A stretch of DNA of 64,000 bases from Streptomyces sp. NBC_01296 (GTDB taxonomy: Bacteria > Actinomycetota > Actinomycetes > Streptomycetales > Streptomycetaceae), in the NCBI RefSeq assembly GCF_035984415.1, contig NZ_CP130720.1, positions 2,542,001-2,606,000 of the forward strand. The letters are read 5' to 3'. Each line of letters opens with the position of its first letter. The stretch's first letter is position 1. Under the pieces are notes generated by a model. That model saw only the letters and a program-made list of their open reading frames with translations. It ran no database searches and had not been told where the DNA came from. Shown piece by piece: positions 12,201 through 26,000 of this stretch. Made by a program: the position numbers and the translations under genes.

Positions 12201-15200
12201 TCAGGCCGTTGCTCTGCTCCCACAGGCCCCAGGCCAGCGACAGTGCGGGCAGGCCCGCCGCCCGACGGCCGGCCATCAGCCCGTCGAGGAAGGCGTTCGC
12301 CGCCGCGTAGTTGCCCTGGCCTGCCGACCCCATGAGCGAGGCGGCGGACGAGAACACGATGAACGCGTCGAGGTCCAGGCCGCGGGTCAGCTCATCCAGG
12401 TGCCGTACCGCGTCCACCTTGGGCGCGAACACCGTCGCGAGCCGCTCCGGGGTCAGCGTCGCGATCACGCCGTCGTCCAGCACACCGGCCATGTGCACGA
12501 CACCGGTCAGGCGGTGCTCGGCCGGCACCGAAGCCAGCAGGGCCTCGACCTGGCCGCGGTCGGACACGTCACAGGCCGCCACCGACACCGCAGCGCCCAG
12601 CTCGGTGAGCTCGGCGACCAGCTCCTGCACACCCTCGGCAGCCGGACCCCGACGGCCGGCCAGCAGCAGGTGCCGCACCCCGTGCCGGGTGACCAGGTGC
12701 CGGGCCACCAGACCGCCCAGGGCGCCGGTGCCACCCGTGACCAGGACGGTCCCTTCGGCCCCGAACACCGCGGGCTCGTCCGGGACCTCGCCGCCGGCCC
12801 GGACGAGCCGGGGGACGCAGAGGGCCGTTCCGCGCACCGCGACCTGCGGTTCGCCGCTGGCCAGCACCGCGCCCAGCACGGCTCCGGCTCCGTCGCCGGA
12901 GGCCGGGTCGGTGTCGATCAGAATGATCCGGTCGGGGTTCTCGGCCTGCGCGGCGCGCACCAGACCCCACACGGCCGATCCGGCCGGGTCGGTCACCGTA
13001 CCGTCGCCGGCGGGGACGGCGCCCCGGGTCACCACGACCAGGCTCGACTCCTCCAGCCCGGTCCCGGCCAGCCACGCCTGGACGACCTCCAGCACCCGGG
13101 AGGTCGACTCCAGTACCGCGTCCTCGCCGTCGGCGCCGGCCACGGCCTGCAGGACCGCCACCGCCGGGACGGCGGCGCTCCCGGCCAGAGCCACGACGTC
13201 GTCGGCGCCGGAAACGGCCACCCACGACGGCGCCGGCTCCCCACCCTGAGCCGCAGACAGCTCGGTCCACTCCACCCCGAACAGCGAGTCGCGGCTCTCG
13301 TCGCCTGCCGCGGCGCCCAACTGGTCGGTGGATACGGGCAGGGACACCAGCGAGTCCATCGTCAGGACCAGGTCGCCGGTCTCGTCGGCGGCCTGGAACG
13401 ACAGCGCGTCCGGCCCGCACGGGGCGACCCTCACCCGCAGTGCCGAGGCACCCACGGCATGCAGCACCAGCCCGTTCCACGCGAACGGCAGCACCTGGCG
13501 GTCGTCGTCCGGGTTGGCGAACGCGTTCGTGTGGAGGGCCGCATCCAGCAGCGCCGGGTGCATGCCGAACTTGCCGGCTTCCTCCCGCTGCTCCTCGGGC
13601 AGGACGGCCTCCGCGAAGACCTCGTCACCGCGCCGCCACACCGCCCGCAGGCCCTGGAACGCCGGACCGTACGCGTAGCCGCGCTCGAGCAGGTCGGTGT
13701 AGAAGGTCCCGACCTCGACCGGCTCGGCGCCCGGGGGCGGCCACGCGGCGAAGTCGTATTCCTGTCCCGTTCCCCGTTTCACCGACGACGCCGACGACGC
13801 CGCCAGGAGCCCAGTGGCGTGCCGCGTCCATTCGTTCGCGCCGCCGTCGCCGGCGGCGTCCTCGCGCTGCGAGTACACGTCCACCGTGCGCGAGCCGGTT
13901 TCGCCCGGTCCGCCGACCGCGACCTGCAACCGCACGCCGCCCTGCTCGGGGAGCACCAGCGGTGACTCGATCACGAGTTCTTCCAGGACGCCGTAGCCGA
14001 ACTCGTCGCCGGCCCGGACCGCGAGGTCGACGTACATCGTGCCGGGGATGATCACCACGCCGCCGATCGCGTGACCGGCCAGCCAGGGGTGCGTCCGCAG
14101 CGAGAGCCGCGAGGTGAAGACCAGTCCGTCGGACTGCGGCAGCTGCACCACCGCGCCCAGCAGCGGGTGATCGGCCCCGGTCAGTCCCAGCGAGGCCGCG
14201 TCCGTGGCCGACCCGCCCATCTGGATCCAGTAGTGCTGGTGGTCGAAGGCGTACGTCGGCAGGTCGATGCGGGCGGAGGCGGCTCCGGCGGGCAGCACCT
14301 CGGCCCAGTCCACGGCCACACCGCGGACGAACAGCTCGGCCAGCGAGGCGAACAGCCGGCGCAGGCCACCGTCCTCGCGGCGCAGCGAGCCGGTCACCAC
14401 CACGTCGGTGTCGGTGTCGGCCTTGTCGATGGTCTCGGTGATCGGCTGGACCAGCACCGGGTGGGCGCTGACCTCGACGAACACGCCGTGGCCCTGCGTG
14501 AGCAGGTCGGCCACGGCCGGGCCGAAGCCCACCTGTCCGCGCAGATTGCGGTACCAGTACGCGCCGTCCAGGACGTCGGCGTCCTCCACCCACGTGCCCG
14601 TGACGGTGGAGTAGAACGGCACCGTCGGGGCCTGCGCGGTGACACCGGCCAGTGCTTCGGCCAGCGTCTCGCGGATGGCCTCCACGTGCCGGGTGTGGGA
14701 CGCGTAGTCCACGGCCACCCGGCGTATCCGGACGCCCTGGTCGTCGAGTGCGTCCAGCGCCTCGTCCAGCGCCTCGGCGTCACCCGCGATCACCACGGAG
14801 GTCGGGCCGTTGACGGCGGCCACCTCGACCCGGTCCGCCCACGGCTCCAGCCGCGCGACGGCCTCGTCCACGTTCAGCGCGACGGAAGCCATACCGCCGC
14901 GCCCGGCCAGGTCCTTGGCAATCGCCTGGCTGCGCAGCGCCACGACGCGCGCCGCGTCCTCCAGCGAGAGCGCACCCGCGACACACGCCGCGGCTATCTC
15001 ACCCTGCGAGTGACCGAGCACCGCGTCCGGCTCCACACCCACCGACGACCACACCGCGGCCAGGCCCACCATCACGGCGAAGCTGGCCGGCTGCACCACA
15101 TCGACCCGCTGCAGGAGCTCGGGCTCGGTCTCGCCGCGCAGCACGTCCAGCAGCGACCAGTCCACCCACCGCTCCAGCGCGGCAGCGCACTGCGCGATCC

Positions 15201-16974
15201 GCTCGGCGAACACCGGCGAGGAGTCGAGGAGTTCACGGCCCATGCCCACCCACTGGGAGCCCTGGCCGGGGAAGACCCAGACGACCTTGCCGGGCGTGCC
15301 CGCACCGGTCACCAGACCGGGCGCGCTCTCACCGCGCGCCAGCGCCTGCAGACCGGCCAGCGCCTCGTCGGCGGAGTCGGCCACGACCACCGCACGCTCG
15401 CCCAGCACCGCGCGGCCCGACACCAGTGCTCGGGCCACGTCCGCCAGCGGCACCTCGTCGGCGCCGTCGAGGTATTCCGCGAGCTGCCCGGCCTGGGCCG
15501 CCAGCGAGCCTGCGGTCCCCGCCGACACCACGAGCGGCACCGCACCGGCAGGCCGGGCCTCGTCCGTGACGGGCTCCGCGGCCTCCTGCGGCGCCTCCTC
15601 CAGGATCATGTGCGCGTTCGTGCCGCTGGCCCCGAACGCGGAAACACCGGCGCGGCGCGGGTGGCCGTTCTGCGGCCACTCCCGCGCCTCGGTCAGCAGC
15701 TCGACCGCGCCCGCGGACCAGTCCACCTGCGGGGTGGGCGCGTCCACGTGCAGGGTGGCCGGGAGCGTACGGTGCCGCAGCGCCTGGACCATGTTGATCA
15801 CGGCGGCCACGCCGGACGCCGCCTGCGTGTGCCCGATGACGGACTTGACCGAGCCGAGCCACAGCGGCTGTTCCGGGTCGCGGCCCTGCCCGTACGTGGC
15901 CAGCAGCGCCTGCGCCTCGATCGGGTCGCCCAGCACCGTGCCCGTGCCGTGGCCCTCCACCGCGTCCACGTCGGACGGGGAGAGCCCGGCGCTGTCGAGC
16001 GCCTTGCGGATCACCCGCTGCTGCGAGGGACCGTTCGGCGCGGTCAGGCCGTTGGACGCACCGTCCTGGTTCACGGCACTGCCGCGGATCACGGCCAGTA
16101 CCTGGTGCCCGCGCTCCTGCGCCACCGAGAGCCGCTCCAGCAGCACCACGCCCACGCCCTCGGCCCAGCCGGAGCCGTCGGCGCCGGCGGCGTAGGACTT
16201 GCAGCGCCCGTCGAAGGCGAGTGCGCGCTGACGCGAGAACCCGACGAACCCGCCCGGCGTCGCCATGACCGTCGAGCCGCCCGCGAGCGCCATGGAGCAC
16301 TCGCCCCGGCGCAGCGCCTGTGCGGCGAGGTGGATCGCGACCAGCGAGGAGGAGCACATGGTGTCGACCGTCACCGCGGGGCCCTCGAGCCCGAGGGTGT
16401 AGGCGACCCGCCCGGAGGCGACGCCGCCCGCCGTGCCCAGCGCGCGCTCCAGGCTGAGGTAGCCCTCGAAGCCGCTGAGGTCGGGCGCGTAGTCCTGGTG
16501 CACGATTCCGGCGAAGACGCCGATGTCGCTGCCGCGTACCGAGTGGGGGTCGATGCCGGCCCGCTCGAAGGTCTCCCAGGACACCTCGAGCAGCTGTCGC
16601 TGCTGGGGGTCCATCGCCAGGGCCTCACGCGGCGAGATGCCGAAGAACCCGGCGTCGAACTGCGCCGCGTCGCGCAGGAAGGCGCCTTCGCGCACGTACG
16701 TCGTACCGGGGTTGTCGGGGTCCGGGTGGTAGAGGCCCTCCACGTCCCAGCCGCGGTCCTCGGGGAACGTGCTGTACACGTCGGCGCCCTCGGACACCAC
16801 CCGCCAGAAGTCCTCCGGCCCGCGGATCCCGCCGGCGTACCGGCAGGCCATGGACACGATCGCGATGGGCTCCGCGGCTGCCGCGACGAGTGTGCTGTTC
16901 TCCTGCTGAAGCCGGGCGTTCTCCTTCAGCGAGGCACGCAGTGCCTCGACGACCTGCTGGTCGGGCGCCGACAT
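6211..16974 (-). CDS. Type I modular PKS B (modules 4 and 5)
   Basis: 3,587-residue bimodular PKS. ATG 16974 is chosen because GGAGG lies 6 nt upstream and the product then begins with a coiled-coil docking segment ([19 protein letters not shown]); a GTG at 16998 is possible but has no comparable Shine-Dalgarno. Module 4: KS with the unusual DTMCSSS (about 205) and KSVIGHT; AT with GHSQG (about 655) and YASH (about 758), methylmalonyl type; DH with HxxxGxxxxP (about 965); KR with GGTGALG (about 1416), LDD (B-type) and NYAAANAF (about 1554); ACP GFDSLTA (about 1725). Module 5 repeats KS (DTACSSS about 1956), methylmalonyl AT (about 2405 and 2511), DH (about 2717), KR (GGTGSLG about 3157, Tyr about 3297) and ACP (about 3468). 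An acidic C-terminal tail of about 90 residues is the docking partner for PKS C. It follows PKS A by 30 bp. Rifamycin RifB is a three-module protein, so the module split differs here. Confidence 0.94.
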   Translation of the reverse strand: MSAPDQQVVEALRASLKENARLQQENSTLVAAAAEPIAIVSMACRYAGGIRGPEDFWRVVSEGADVYSTFPEDRGWDVEGLYHPDPDNPGTTYVREGAFLRDAAQFDAGFFGISPREALAMDPQQRQLLEVSWETFERAGIDPHSVRGSDIGVFAGIVHQDYAPDLSGFEGYLSLERALGTAGGVASGRVAYTLGLEGPAVTVDTMCSSSLVAIHLAAQALRRGECSMALAGGSTVMATPGGFVGFSRQRALAFDGRCKSYAAGADGSGWAEGVGVVLLERLSVAQERGHQVLAVIRGSAVNQDGASNGLTAPNGPSQQRVIRKALDSAGLSPSDVDAVEGHGTGTVLGDPIEAQALLATYGQGRDPEQPLWLGSVKSVIGHTQAASGVAAVINMVQALRHRTLPATLHVDAPTPQVDWSAGAVELLTEAREWPQNGHPRRAGVSAFGASGTNAHMILEEAPQEAAEPVTDEARPAGAVPLVVSAGTAGSLAAQAGQLAEYLDGADEVPLADVARALVSGRAVLGERAVVVADSADEALAGLQALARGESAPGLVTGAGTPGKVVWVFPGQGSQWVGMGRELLDSSPVFAERIAQCAAALERWVDWSLLDVLRGETEPELLQRVDVVQPASFAVMVGLAAVWSSVGVEPDAVLGHSQGEIAAACVAGALSLEDAARVVALRSQAIAKDLAGRGGMASVALNVDEAVARLEPWADRVEVAAVNGPTSVVIAGDAEALDEALDALDDQGVRIRRVAVDYASHTRHVEAIRETLAEALAGVTAQAPTVPFYSTVTGTWVEDADVLDGAYWYRNLRGQVGFGPAVADLLTQGHGVFVEVSAHPVLVQPITETIDKADTDTDVVVTGSLRREDGGLRRLFASLAELFVRGVAVDWAEVLPAGAASARIDLPTYAFDHQHYWIQMGGSATDAASLGLTGADHPLLGAVVQLPQSDGLVFTSRLSLRTHPWLAGHAIGGVVIIPGTMYVDLAVRAGDEFGYGVLEELVIESPLVLPEQGGVRLQVAVGGPGETGSRTVDVYSQREDAAGDGGANEWTRHATGLLAASSASSVKRGTGQEYDFAAWPPPGAEPVEVGTFYTDLLERGYAYGPAFQGLRAVWRRGDEVFAEAVLPEEQREEAGKFGMHPALLDAALHTNAFANPDDDRQVLPFAWNGLVLHAVGASALRVRVAPCGPDALSFQAADETGDLVLTMDSLVSLPVSTDQLGAAAGDESRDSLFGVEWTELSAAQGGEPAPSWVAVSGADDVVALAGSAAVPAVAVLQAVAGADGEDAVLESTSRVLEVVQAWLAGTGLEESSLVVVTRGAVPAGDGTVTDPAGSAVWGLVRAAQAENPDRIILIDTDPASGDGAGAVLGAVLASGEPQVAVRGTALCVPRLVRAGGEVPDEPAVFGAEGTVLVTGGTGALGGLVARHLVTRHGVRHLLLAGRRGPAAEGVQELVAELTELGAAVSVAACDVSDRGQVEALLASVPAEHRLTGVVHMAGVLDDGVIATLTPERLATVFAPKVDAVRHLDELTRGLDLDAFIVFSSAASLMGSAGQGNYAAANAFLDGLMAGRRAAGLPALSLAWGLWEQSNGLTAHLSAVDQARMSRGGVLAMTPAEGLHILDVGLHTDQALLVPIKLDLKAMRSQAAAGGGVPHLLRGLVRASRRVARAAAGDSSGLVRRLAGLSPAEQESILLTVVQAESGNVLGFSGPELAQGTRGFSDIGFDSLTAVELRNRLSAATGVKLPATLIFDYPTPVALARHLREELGDAAAGTPASAAAVVADPDEPIAIVGMACRLPGGVADPDGLWQLVAEGREGMSSFPDDRGWDLDGLHDPDSDRTGTSSAGQGGFLHEAAQFDAAFFGISPNEALAMDPQQRLLLEASWEALERAGIDPSTAQGSNIGVFSGVSIHDYVESLTNMPAELEGFVTTATAGSVASGRVSYAFGFEGPAVTVDTACSSSLVAMHLAAQALRQGECSMALAGGVAVMGSPIGILGMSRQRGMAADGRCKAYADGADGTVLSEGVGLVVLERLSVARERGHRVLAVLRGSAVNQDGASNGLTAPNGPSQQRVIRKALASAGLTASDVDVVEGHGTGTALGDPIEAQALLATYGRDRDPEQPLWLGSLKSNIGHTQAAAGVAGVIKMVQALRHGVMPPTLHVHEPSHQVDWSAGAIELLTESREWPRNGHPRRVGVSSFGISGTNAHLILEEAPAETAETVAQAPAPAGVVPLVVSARSAGSLAGQAGRLAAFVEGADGVSTADVAGALVSGRTVFGERAVVVAGSADEALTGLQALARGEDAAGVVSGSATASGKVVWVFPGQGSQWAGMGRELLDSSPVFAERIAECAAALEPWIDWSLIDVLRGEGDPELIERVDVLQPASFAVMVGLAAVWESVGVKPDAVLGHSQGEIAAACVAGALSLEDAARVVTLRSQAIAKELAGRGGMASVALSADEALVRIEPWADRVEVAAVNGPSSVVIAGDAEALDEALEALTGEGVRVRRVAVDYASHTRHVEAIRDTLAETLAGIDAQAPTVPFYSTVAGGWVVDAGVLDGDYWYRNLRGQVGFGPAVADLLDQGHGVFVEVSAHPVLVQPVSEIVDGTDTDAVVTGSLRREDGGPRRLLASMAELFVRGVAVDWSGVLPQTAPSRRVDLPTYAFDHQHYWLQTAGSATDAASLGQTTADHPLLGAVVQLPQSDGLVFTSRLSLKSQPWLADHTIAGVVLLPGTGMVELAVRAGDEAGCGVLDELVIEAPLVVPEHGGVRVQVAVGGPGENASRTVEIYSQREDAAGEGVWTRHATGVLSASARTGGSGTGFDFAAWPPAGAQPVEVGDFYSGLGERGYGYGPAFQGVRAVWRRGDEVFAEVALPEGQRKDAGRFGIHPALLDAALHAGTPDAAEADGQLQPLDWNGLLLHAAGASALRVRLAPFGPDALAVEAADETGGLVLTLDSLVSRPVSAAQWETAGGTARTDSLFRVEWTELSQAQGAGLSPSWLPVADADDVAAFAGSADAPAVAVLEAVGGTGEGAVLDLTSRVLEVVQAWLAGSGLEESRLVVVTRGAVPAGDGAVTDPAGSAVWGLVRAAQGENPDRIVLLDTDPAAEGAAELVLGAVLAGGEPQVAVRGTVLSAPRLVRAGDEAPDAPVVFGPEGTVLVTGGTGSLGGLVARHLVSRRGVRQLLLASRRGPEAEGVQELVAELTEQGAAVSVVACDVSDRGQVEALLASVPAEHRLTGVVHTAGVLDAGVIETLTPERLARVFAPKVDAVRHLDELTRGLDLDAFVVYSSVSAVFMGAGSGSYAAANAYLDGLMAHRRAAGVPGLSLAWGLWDQTSGMAANTDDLTRNRMNRRGGLQAMPLAEGMELFEAALGSAQSLLVPAKLDLRGVRADAAAGGGVPHMLRSLVRAGRQQAQAADTADEGRKLYDRLAALTAADQAKVLLDLVRTQVAAVLGHAGPESVRTDMAFKDAGFDSLTSVELRNRLREATGLKLPATLVFDYPAPQVLARHLHQELLPADDAIEMEVDEERLRNALVSLPLARFREAGLMEALVKLVARGDGEPEIGGIDNADEERAIAELDVDDLVQLALGE

Positions 16975-17004
16975 ATCCATCCTCCACGATTCGTTCACAG
17001 GCGA

Positions 17005-20000
17005 TCAGCTCGTCTTGCCCAGGGCCCGCTGCACCAGATCGGCAACGTCCATGGCGTCGATCAGTTCCACGTCGGCGGCGGCCGCCGACGGCTCCACTTC
17101 CGGCGCGTCCGCGTCCGCGTCCGTGTCGGCCTCGGCGAGGCCGAGGAGGGTGTCCAGTACCCCGGCTTCCTTGAACCGGGCGAACGGCACGGACGCCAGG
17201 ACCTGCCTGAGCTCGTCCTCCCGCTCGTCCGGGCCGTCGTCGGTCTCCCGGAGAAGTTCGGAGCGCAGGTATCCGACCAGCGCCTCCGGGGTGGGGTAGT
17301 CGAAAATCAGGGTTGCGGGCAGGCGCAGTCCGGTGGCCGCGTTCAGGCTGTTGCGGAGGTTGACGGCGGCCAGCGAGTCGAAGCCGACCTCCTGGAACGC
17401 CTGGCGCGGGCCGATGCCCTCCGCGCCGGTGTGGCCGAGGACCGTCGAGGCGTGGCCACGGACCAGCCGGAGCAGGATGCGGTCCTGCTCGGTGTCCGAG
17501 ACCGCCCGCAGGGAGTCCGCGAGGGACGTGGCGGCGTCGCTGTTCTCGCCGTCGCCCTGCAGGGCCTGGAGGGCCTTCTTCGCCTCGGGCAGGTCGGCGA
17601 ACAGGGGGCTGGTGCGGACCGAGGTGAACGCGGGGATGAAGGCCCCCCAGTCCATGTCGGCCACGGCCACGAACTTCTCGTTGCCCTGTACCGCCTGCAC
17701 CATCGCGGTGACCGCGAGCCCGGGGGCCACGGGAAGGACGCCGCGGCGCCTGAGCTGGGCGAGGGCGGCCTCGTCCATGCCCACGCCGATCTGGTCGAGG
17801 GCTCCCCAGGCGATCGACGTCGCCCTCAGCCCACGGGCGCGGCGCCACTCGATCAGGGCGTCGAGGACGGCGTTGGCCGCTCCGGACGGACCCTGGCCGC
17901 CGCCGCCCCACACGCCCGCGATCGAGGAGAAGACGACGAACGCGTCGAGCGGAGCGTCCTCGAACAGCTCGTCCAGCCACACCGCGGTGTCCACCTTGGC
18001 CGCGAACACCCCGGCGAGGTCCTGCACCCCGGTGTCGTCGATGGAGCTGGTCTGCGTCACGTCGGCGGCGTGCACCACGGCCGTGACCGGCTGCTCGGCG
18101 GCCGCCTGGGAGACCAGCTGCGCGATCGCGTCCCGGTCGGAGTCCTCGCACGACTCCACCGTGGTGGCGACGCCCAGTCCGGCCAGTTCGGCCCGCAGGT
18201 CCGACACGCTCCCGCCGGATGCCTGCGCGGTCGTGGTGACGACGAGCCGGTCGACGCCGGCCTGCGCGAGCCACACCGCGACGTGCTTGCCGAGTCCCTC
18301 GGCGCCGCCGGTCACCAGGACCGTGCCCCGGGGCTGCCAGCCGGCGTCGCCGGTGGACTCCGGGACGGGCTTGCGCACCAGGCGCCGGGTGTACACACCC
18401 GATCGCCGGACCGCGAGCTGGTCCTCGTCGGCAGCGGAGTTCAGCACTCCGAGCAGGTACCGGGCCGTACGCGGGTCGCTCACGGCAGGCAGGTCGACCA
18501 GACCGCCCCACCGGTCGAGGCGTTCCAGCGCGGCGGCGCGGCCGAGGCCCCACAGCGACGCCTGCACCGGTGAGGTGAGGGTGTCGTGGATGCCGATGTT
18601 CACCGCGCCCTTGGTCAGGCACCACAGCGGCTGGGTGGCGTTGTTGTCGCCGAGGGCCTGGATCAGCGCGAGCGTCGACGCCGTGACCGCGGTCGGGTCC
18701 TGCAGACCGCTGCCCGTCCGCTCGTCCAGGGCCAGCAGGGACAGCACGCCGGTCAGGTCGTGTTCGGCCAGGACGCCGGTCAGCCGCTTGGCGAGCCCCT
18801 CCCGCGTACGGTCGGGCTCACCGATCTCCAGCAGGACGGTGCCGAGTCCGAGACCGGCCAGCTCCTCCAGGAGGGCGTCGGTCGCGCTGCCGTCAGGACG
18901 TGCGGACGGTACGACGACCAGCCAGCGGCCACCGGGTACGCCGGCGGCTTCGCGCTCGAGCGGCTGCCAGGTGACGTGGTAGCGCAGCTTCTCCGCCGTC
19001 GACCGCTCGCGGCGCTTGCCCCGCCATTCCGCCAGTACGGGGACGACGGTGTCCAGGGCGCTGCGCTGGTCGGTCGACACCATCTCCAGCAGCTCGCCGA
19101 GGGAGTCCAGATCGGCCCGCTCGATCGCGGCCCAGAAGTCGGAGTCCGCGCCTTCGGCCGCATCGCCGGCGGCGCCGGCGGCCGCTTCCGCCTCCTGGAG
19201 CCAGTAGTGCTGGTGCTCGAAGGCGTACGTCGGCAGGTCCACGCGTACGGACCCGGCCCCGGCGGGCAGCAGACCGCTCCAGTCCACGGCCACACCGCGG
19301 ACGAACAGCTCGGCCATCGAGGCCAGCAGCCGTCGCAGGCCGCCGTCCTCGCGGCGCAGCGAACCCGCCACGACCGCATCGGTCCCGGTGTCGTCAGCGG
19401 TCTCGGTGATCGGCTGGACCAGCACCGGGTGGGCGCTGACCTCCACGAACACCCCGTGGCCCTGACCCATCAGGTCGGCCACGGCCGGGCCGAAGCCGAC
19501 CTGGCCGCGCAGGTTGCGGTACCAGTACGCGCCGTCGAGGACGCCGGCGTCCGCCACCCAACCGCCGGTCGCGGTGGAGTAGAACGGCACCTTCGGGGCC
19601 TGCGCGTCGATCCCGGCCAGGGCTTCGGCGAGCGTGTCGCGAACGTCCTCCACGTGCCGGGTGTGCGAGGCGTAGTCCACCGCGACCCGACGCACCCGGA
19701 CACCCTGACCCGCCAGCGCTTCCAGTACCTCGTCCAGCGCCTCGGCGTCGCCGGCGATCACCACGGAGGTCGGGCCGTTGACCGCGGCCACCTCGACCCG
19801 GTCCGCCCACGGCTCCAGCCACGCAACCGCCGCGTCCGCGCTCAGCGCGACCGAGGCCATACCGCCGCGGCCCGCCAGCTCCTTCGCGATGACCTGGCTG
19901 CGCAGTGCCACCACGCGTGCCGCATCGTCGAGGGACAGGGCCCCCGCGACGCAGGCAGCGGCGATCTCGCCCTGGGAGTGGCCGAGCACGGCGTCCGGCT

Positions 20001-23000
20001 CCACTCCTGCGGAGCTCCACACGGCCGCCAGGCCCACCATCACGGCGAAGCTGGCCGGCTGCAGGACGTCGACCCGTTCCATGAGCTCGGGCTCGGTCTC
20101 GCCGCGCAGCACCTCGGTCAGCGACCAGTCGATCCACGGCTCCAGCGCGGCAGCGCACTGCGCGATCCGCTCCGCGAACACCGGCGAGGAGTCGAGCAGT
20201 TCCCGGCCCATGCCCGCCCACTGCGAGCCCTGACCGGGGAACACCCACACGAGCTTGCCCGGCTTGCCCGAACCGGCACTGCCGGACACCACACCGGGCG
20301 CGCTCTCGCCCCGAGCCAGCGCCTGCAGTCCTGCCAGCGCCTCCTCGTCCGAGCCGGCCACCACGACCGCACGCTCGCCCAGCACCGCGCGGCCCGAGAC
20401 CAGCGCCCCGGCCACTCCTGCCAGGGACCCCTCATCGGCGCCCTCGACGAACGCCGCCAGCCGCCCGGCCTGACCGGCCAGGGAACCGGCGCTCCGCGCC
20501 GACACCACCAGCGGCACCACACCTGCAGGCGCGAGCCGCTCCTGCGTCTCTTCCGCGGGCGCTTCCTCCAGGATGAGGTGCGCATTCGTCCCGCTGGCCC
20601 CGAACGAGGAGACCGCGGCCCGGCGCGGATGGCCGTTGCGGGTCCATTCCCGGGCCTCGGTCAGCAGCTCCACCGCACCCGCGGACCAGTCCACCTGAGG
20701 CGTGGGCTCGTCCACATGGAGCGTGGCGGGCATGACGCCGTGCTGCATGGCCATGACCATCTTGATCACACCGGCCACACCGGCGGCCGCCTGCGCATGG
20801 CCGATGTTCGACTTCAACGAGCCCAGCCACAGCGGCTGCTGCGGATCCCGGTCCCGCCCGTACGTGGCGAGCAGTGCCTGCGCCTCGATCGGGTCGCCCA
20901 GGGCCGTACCGGTCCCGTGCGCCTCGACGACGTCGACGTCCGCCGGAGTGAGCCCCGCCGTGTCCAGCGCCCTGCGGATCACCCGCTGCTGCGAGGGACC
21001 GTTCGGCGCGGTCAGGCCGTTGGACGCACCGTCCTGGTTGACGGCGCTGCCGCGCAGCACCGCCAGCACCCGGTGCCCGCGCTCACGCGCCACCGACAGC
21101 CGCTCCAATACGACCACGCCGACGCCCTCGGCCCAGCCGGTTCCGTCCGCCGCCGAGGAGAACGCCTTGCACCGGCCGTCGGCGGACAGGCCGCGCTGCC
21201 GCGAGAACTCCATGAAGGCGTCCGGACTGGCCATGACCGTCGCGCCGCCGGCGAGCGCCATCGAGCACTCGCCCTGCCGCAGCGACTGTGCGGCCAGGTG
21301 GATGGCCACGAGCGACGAGGAACACGCCGTGTCCACCGTGACCGCGGGACCCTCGAAGCCGAACACGTACGACACGCGGCCCGAGGCCACACTCGCCGCC
21401 GTACCGGTCATGAGGTAGCCCTGGACGTCCTCGGGCACCTGGTGGAGCCGGGTCACGTAGTCGTGGTGGACGATTCCGGTGAAGACGCCGATGTCACTGC
21501 CCTTGGCGGACTGCGGGTCGATGCCCGCCCGCTCCAGCGCCTCCCAGGAGGTCTCCAGCAGCAGGCGCTGCTGCGGGTCCATCGCCAGGGCCTCACGCGG
21601 GGAGATCCCGAAGAGGCCGGCGTCGAACTGCGCGGCCTCGTGGAGGAATCCGCCCGAGCGGGTGTAGCTGGTACCCGGGTGGGCCGGGTCCGGGTGGTAG
21701 AGCCCCTCGAGGTCCCAGCCGCGGTCGAGCGGGAAGCCGGACACCGCGTCCCGCTGCTCCACCACGAGCTTCCACAGCTCCTCGGGGCTGTCCGCCCCGC
21801 CCGGCAGCCGGCTGCTCATGGCGACGATCGCGATCGGCTCGTCGGAGACGGCGGCCGCCGTGGCCGGGGTGGGCACCGCTGCCTGCTCACCGAGCAGTTC
21901 GCCGCGCAGGTGGGCCGCGAGCAGGGTGAGCGTCGGATAGTCGAAGACGAGCGTGCTGGGCAGGTCCACCCCGGTGGAGTCGCGCAGGCGGTTGCAGAGT
22001 TTGACCGCGCTGAGGGAGTCGAATCCGAGGCTCTTGAAGGACTGCTCCTCGTCGAACCCGTCCGACGCGCGGTGGCCGAGCACGAACGCGGTGCTCTGCT
22101 GGACCAGGTCCATCACCGCACGCTGCTGCTCCGCGGCCGACAGCCCGGCCAGCCGGCTCGCGAGCGCATCGCCGGCCCCTTCGCTCCGCGACACCACGCG
22201 CCGCGTGAGGGCTCCGGAAGGCGTGTGCGCTTCGGCGGCGCAGGCGCCCCGCTCGGCCTTCGTCAGCGGCTGCTCGGCGCCGTCTCCGGGCAGGGTGCCC
22301 AGGGTCAACGGGCCGAGGACCGCCACCGGTTCGCCGGCCGGGTCCGCGAGCTCCAGCAGGTGGCCGCCGTCCGGCGCCGGCGTGATCCGCAGCCGCAGCG
22401 AGGCGGCGCCTTCCGCGTACACGGCCAAGCCGGCGCAGCCGGACAGGTCCGCGGTGGTACGGGCGTCCAGGACGCGCAGTGCGGCGTCGAGGAGCACCGG
22501 GTGCAGGGTGAACTCGGCGGCTTCGTCGGTCAGTTCGTCCGGGAGAGCGATCTCCGCGTAGGTCTGCCCGTCGTGCTGCCACGCACGGTGCGCCCCCGGG
22601 AGGAGTGCGTCACCGTCCGCCGGCAGCGGCCAGTCCCGCAGGTCGAACGCCGACTGCGGCATTCCGGGGACCAGTACGGCGCGTGCATGGCACGTCCAGG
22701 GACCTTGTTCCGGGTCGAGGGTCCGGCCGTGGACGGCGGCCCGGCGGCGCCCGTCGGGGCCCGGGCCGTCCACCGACACCCGCACCTGGGTGTGGCCGTG
22801 CTCCGGCACCGTCAAAGGCGCCTCGACGACGACCTGTTCGAGGCTTCCGCAGCCCACCTCGTTGCCGGCCCTGACGATCATCTCCAGGAGCGCGGCGGCC
22901 GGAACCCTGGTGGCGCCGTCGTTCTCCGTCGCGCCGGGGAGCCAGCCGCGGCTTCGCGGCGACAGCCGCCCGGTCAGTACGAGACCGGTCCCGCCGCCGT

Positions 23001-26000
23001 CGCCCGGCATCTCGACGACGGCGGAGAGCAGCGGGTGCCCGGCGCCGGCGGTGCCGAGCGCCTCGGCGCCGCCCTTCGCGGTCTCGTCGGCTTCGACCCA
23101 GTACCGCTGGTGCTGGAACGCGTACGTGGGCAGCTCGGCCCCGGCCGCCGTGGCGGGCCGCCCGAGGACGGCCGCCCAGTCCACGGCCACACCGCGTACG
23201 TGCAGTTCCGCGAGGGCGGTCAGGACGCCGGCGGGCTCCGCGCCGTCCTTGCGCAGGGTGGCGATGCAGCTCTGTTCGCGGCCGCCGAGCGAGCCGAGCG
23301 CCATCGCGGCGAGGATCCCTCCGGGGCCCAGTTCGAGGAACGTCGTCGCTCCGAGGTCGCTCAGCGCGACGACGGCATCGCTGAACCGCACCGCGTTCCG
23401 CGCCTCGTCGACCCAGTACTCGGGGGTGCAGAGCTGCCCGTCCCGGACGGGTTCGCCGGTCAGGGTGGAGACGACGGGAAGAGCGCCCGGCCCGTACGAC
23501 AGGCCCTCCAGGACCGTGCGGAACTCGTCGAGCACGGGCTCCATGAGCGGGGAGTGGAAGGCGTGGCTGACCGGCAGCCTGCGCGTCTTGTGGCCGCGGC
23601 CGGCCAGTTCGTCGGCGACGGCGAGCACGGCGTCCTCGGCGCCGGAGAGCACGAGCGAGTCGGGGCTGTTCACCGCCGCGACGCAGACCACACCGCGGGC
23701 CCGGGCCAGCAGGGGGGCGACGTCGGCCTCGGTCGCCTGGACGGCGACCATCGCACCGCCTTCGGGCAGGGACTGCATCAACCGGCCGCGCGCGGCGATC
23801 AGTCGGCCCGCTTCGGCCAGTCCCAGCACTCCGGAGACGTGCGCGGCCGTGATCTCTCCGATCGAGTGGCCTGCGACGAGATCCGGTCGCACCCCCCAGG
23901 ACTCGAAGAGCCGGAACAGCGCGGTCTCCAGGGCGAACAGGGCGCCCTGCGTGTACATGGTCTGGTCGAGCAGTTCGCTGTCGGGCGATCCCGGCGCGGC
24001 GAACACCACGTCGCGCAGCGGGCGCGCCGCGTGCTCGTCCAGGTGCTCTTCCACGGCGGCGCAGGCGGCGGCGAAGGCCTCGCGGAAGACCGGGTAGGTC
24101 TGCGCGAGTTCGCGGCCCATGCCGGCCCACTGGCTGCCCTGACCGGTGAAGAGGACGGCCAGTTTGCCCGTGGTGGGGGTGCCGGAGACGACGGCGGGGC
24201 TCGCTTCACCACGCCCGAAGGCGCTCAGGTCGGCAGAGAGCCGCTCCCTGTCGGACGCCAGGACGACAGCACGGTGGTCGAGTTGGGCACGCGTGGTGGC
24301 GAGCGCGTGGGCGGCGTCGGTCAAGCGTACGTCGGGCCGGGCGTCGAAGAACCGGGCGAGCCGGTCGGCCTGGCCGCGCAGCCCGGCCGGCGTCCGCGCC
24401 GAGACGGGCACCGGTACCAGGACGCCGGCCGGCTCCGGTCCGGGCTCCGGCGCGGGAGCCGGCGGCTGATCGGGGGCCTCTTCGATGACGACGTGCGCGT
24501 TGGTGCCGCCGATGCCGAAGGAGGACACGCCGGCCCGGCGGGGCCGGCCGCTGCGCGGCCAGTCGCGGGCCTCGGTCAGCAGTTCCACGGCGCCCGCGGA
24601 CCAGTCGACGTGGGACGAGGGACGGTCCACGTGCAGTGTCCTGGGGAGGACGCCGTGCCGCATGGCCATGACCATCTTGATCACGCCTGCGACGCCTGCC
24701 GCCCCCTGGGTGTGCCCGATGTTCGACTTCACGGACCCGAGCCACAGCGGCCGGTCGGCCTCCCGGTCCTGGCCGTAGGTCGCCAGGAGCGCGTCCGCCT
24801 CGATCGGGTCGCCGAGCGTCGTACCCGTGCCGTGCGCCTCCACGGCGTCCACGTCCGAGGTGCCGAGACCGGCATGGGCCAGGGCCTTGCGGATCACCCG
24901 CTGCTGCGCCGGACCGTTCGGGGCCGTCAGACCGTTCGAGGCGCCGTCCTGGTTCACCGCGGACCCGCGGACCACGGCCAGTACCTGGTGGCCCCGGCGA
25001 CGGGCGTCCGACAGCCGCTCCACGAGCAGCAGCCCCGCGCCCTCGGACCAGCCGGTGCCGTCCGCGCCGTCGGCGAACGCCTTGCACCGGCCGTCGGGGG
25101 CCAGTCCGCGCTGCCGGGAGAACTCGACGAAGGTCTCCACGGTGCCCATCACCATCACGCCGCCGGCCAGCGCCATGGAGCACTCGCCGCGGTTCAGTGC
25201 CTGCGCCGCGAGGTGCAGTGCCACCAGGGAGGAGGAGCACGCCGTGTCGACCGTGAGGGCGGGGCCCTCGAAGCCGAAGTGGTAGGCGATACGGCCGGAG
25301 GTGACGCTGCCCGAGCCGCCGGTGAGGCGGAATCCCTCGACACCGGACGCCTGGTGCATCCGCACGCTGTAGTCGTGGCTGTTGACCCCGACGAAGACGC
25401 CGACGTCCTCCCCGGCCAGCGTGGTCGGGTCGATCGCGGCCCGTTCGAAGGCCTCCCACGACGTCTCGAGCAGCAGTCGCTGCTGCGGGTCCATCGCCAG
25501 CGCCTCGTTCGGCGAGATGCCGAAGAACGCGGCGTCGAACCCGGCGGCGTCGTCGAGGAACGCGCCGTGGCGCACGTAAGTGGTGCCGGCGTGGTCGGGA
25601 TCGGCGTTGAAGACCCGCTCGGTGTCCCAGCCGCGGTCGCCGGGGAACTCGGTGACGACGTCGACCCCGTCGGCCACGACCCGCCACAGGTCCTCCGGGC
25701 TGTGCACCCCGGCCGGGAAGCGGCAGGCCATCGCCACGATCGCGATCGGCTCGTCGGTCGTCCCGGCGGGCGCCGCGGGCTCGGCCGGACGGTGCGACGT
25801 ACCGCCGAAGAGCTTGGTGCGCAGGCGCTCGGCGAGCGCCGTCGGCTTCGGATAGTCGAAGATCATCGCCGGGGAGAGGGTCAGCCCGGTCGCGGCGGCC
25901 AGCCGGTTCCGCAGCTCCACCGCGGTCAGCGAGTCGAATCCGGCTTCCTTGAAGGTCCTGGTCGCATGGACGGCCTCGGCAGTGGTGTGTCCGAGCACCT

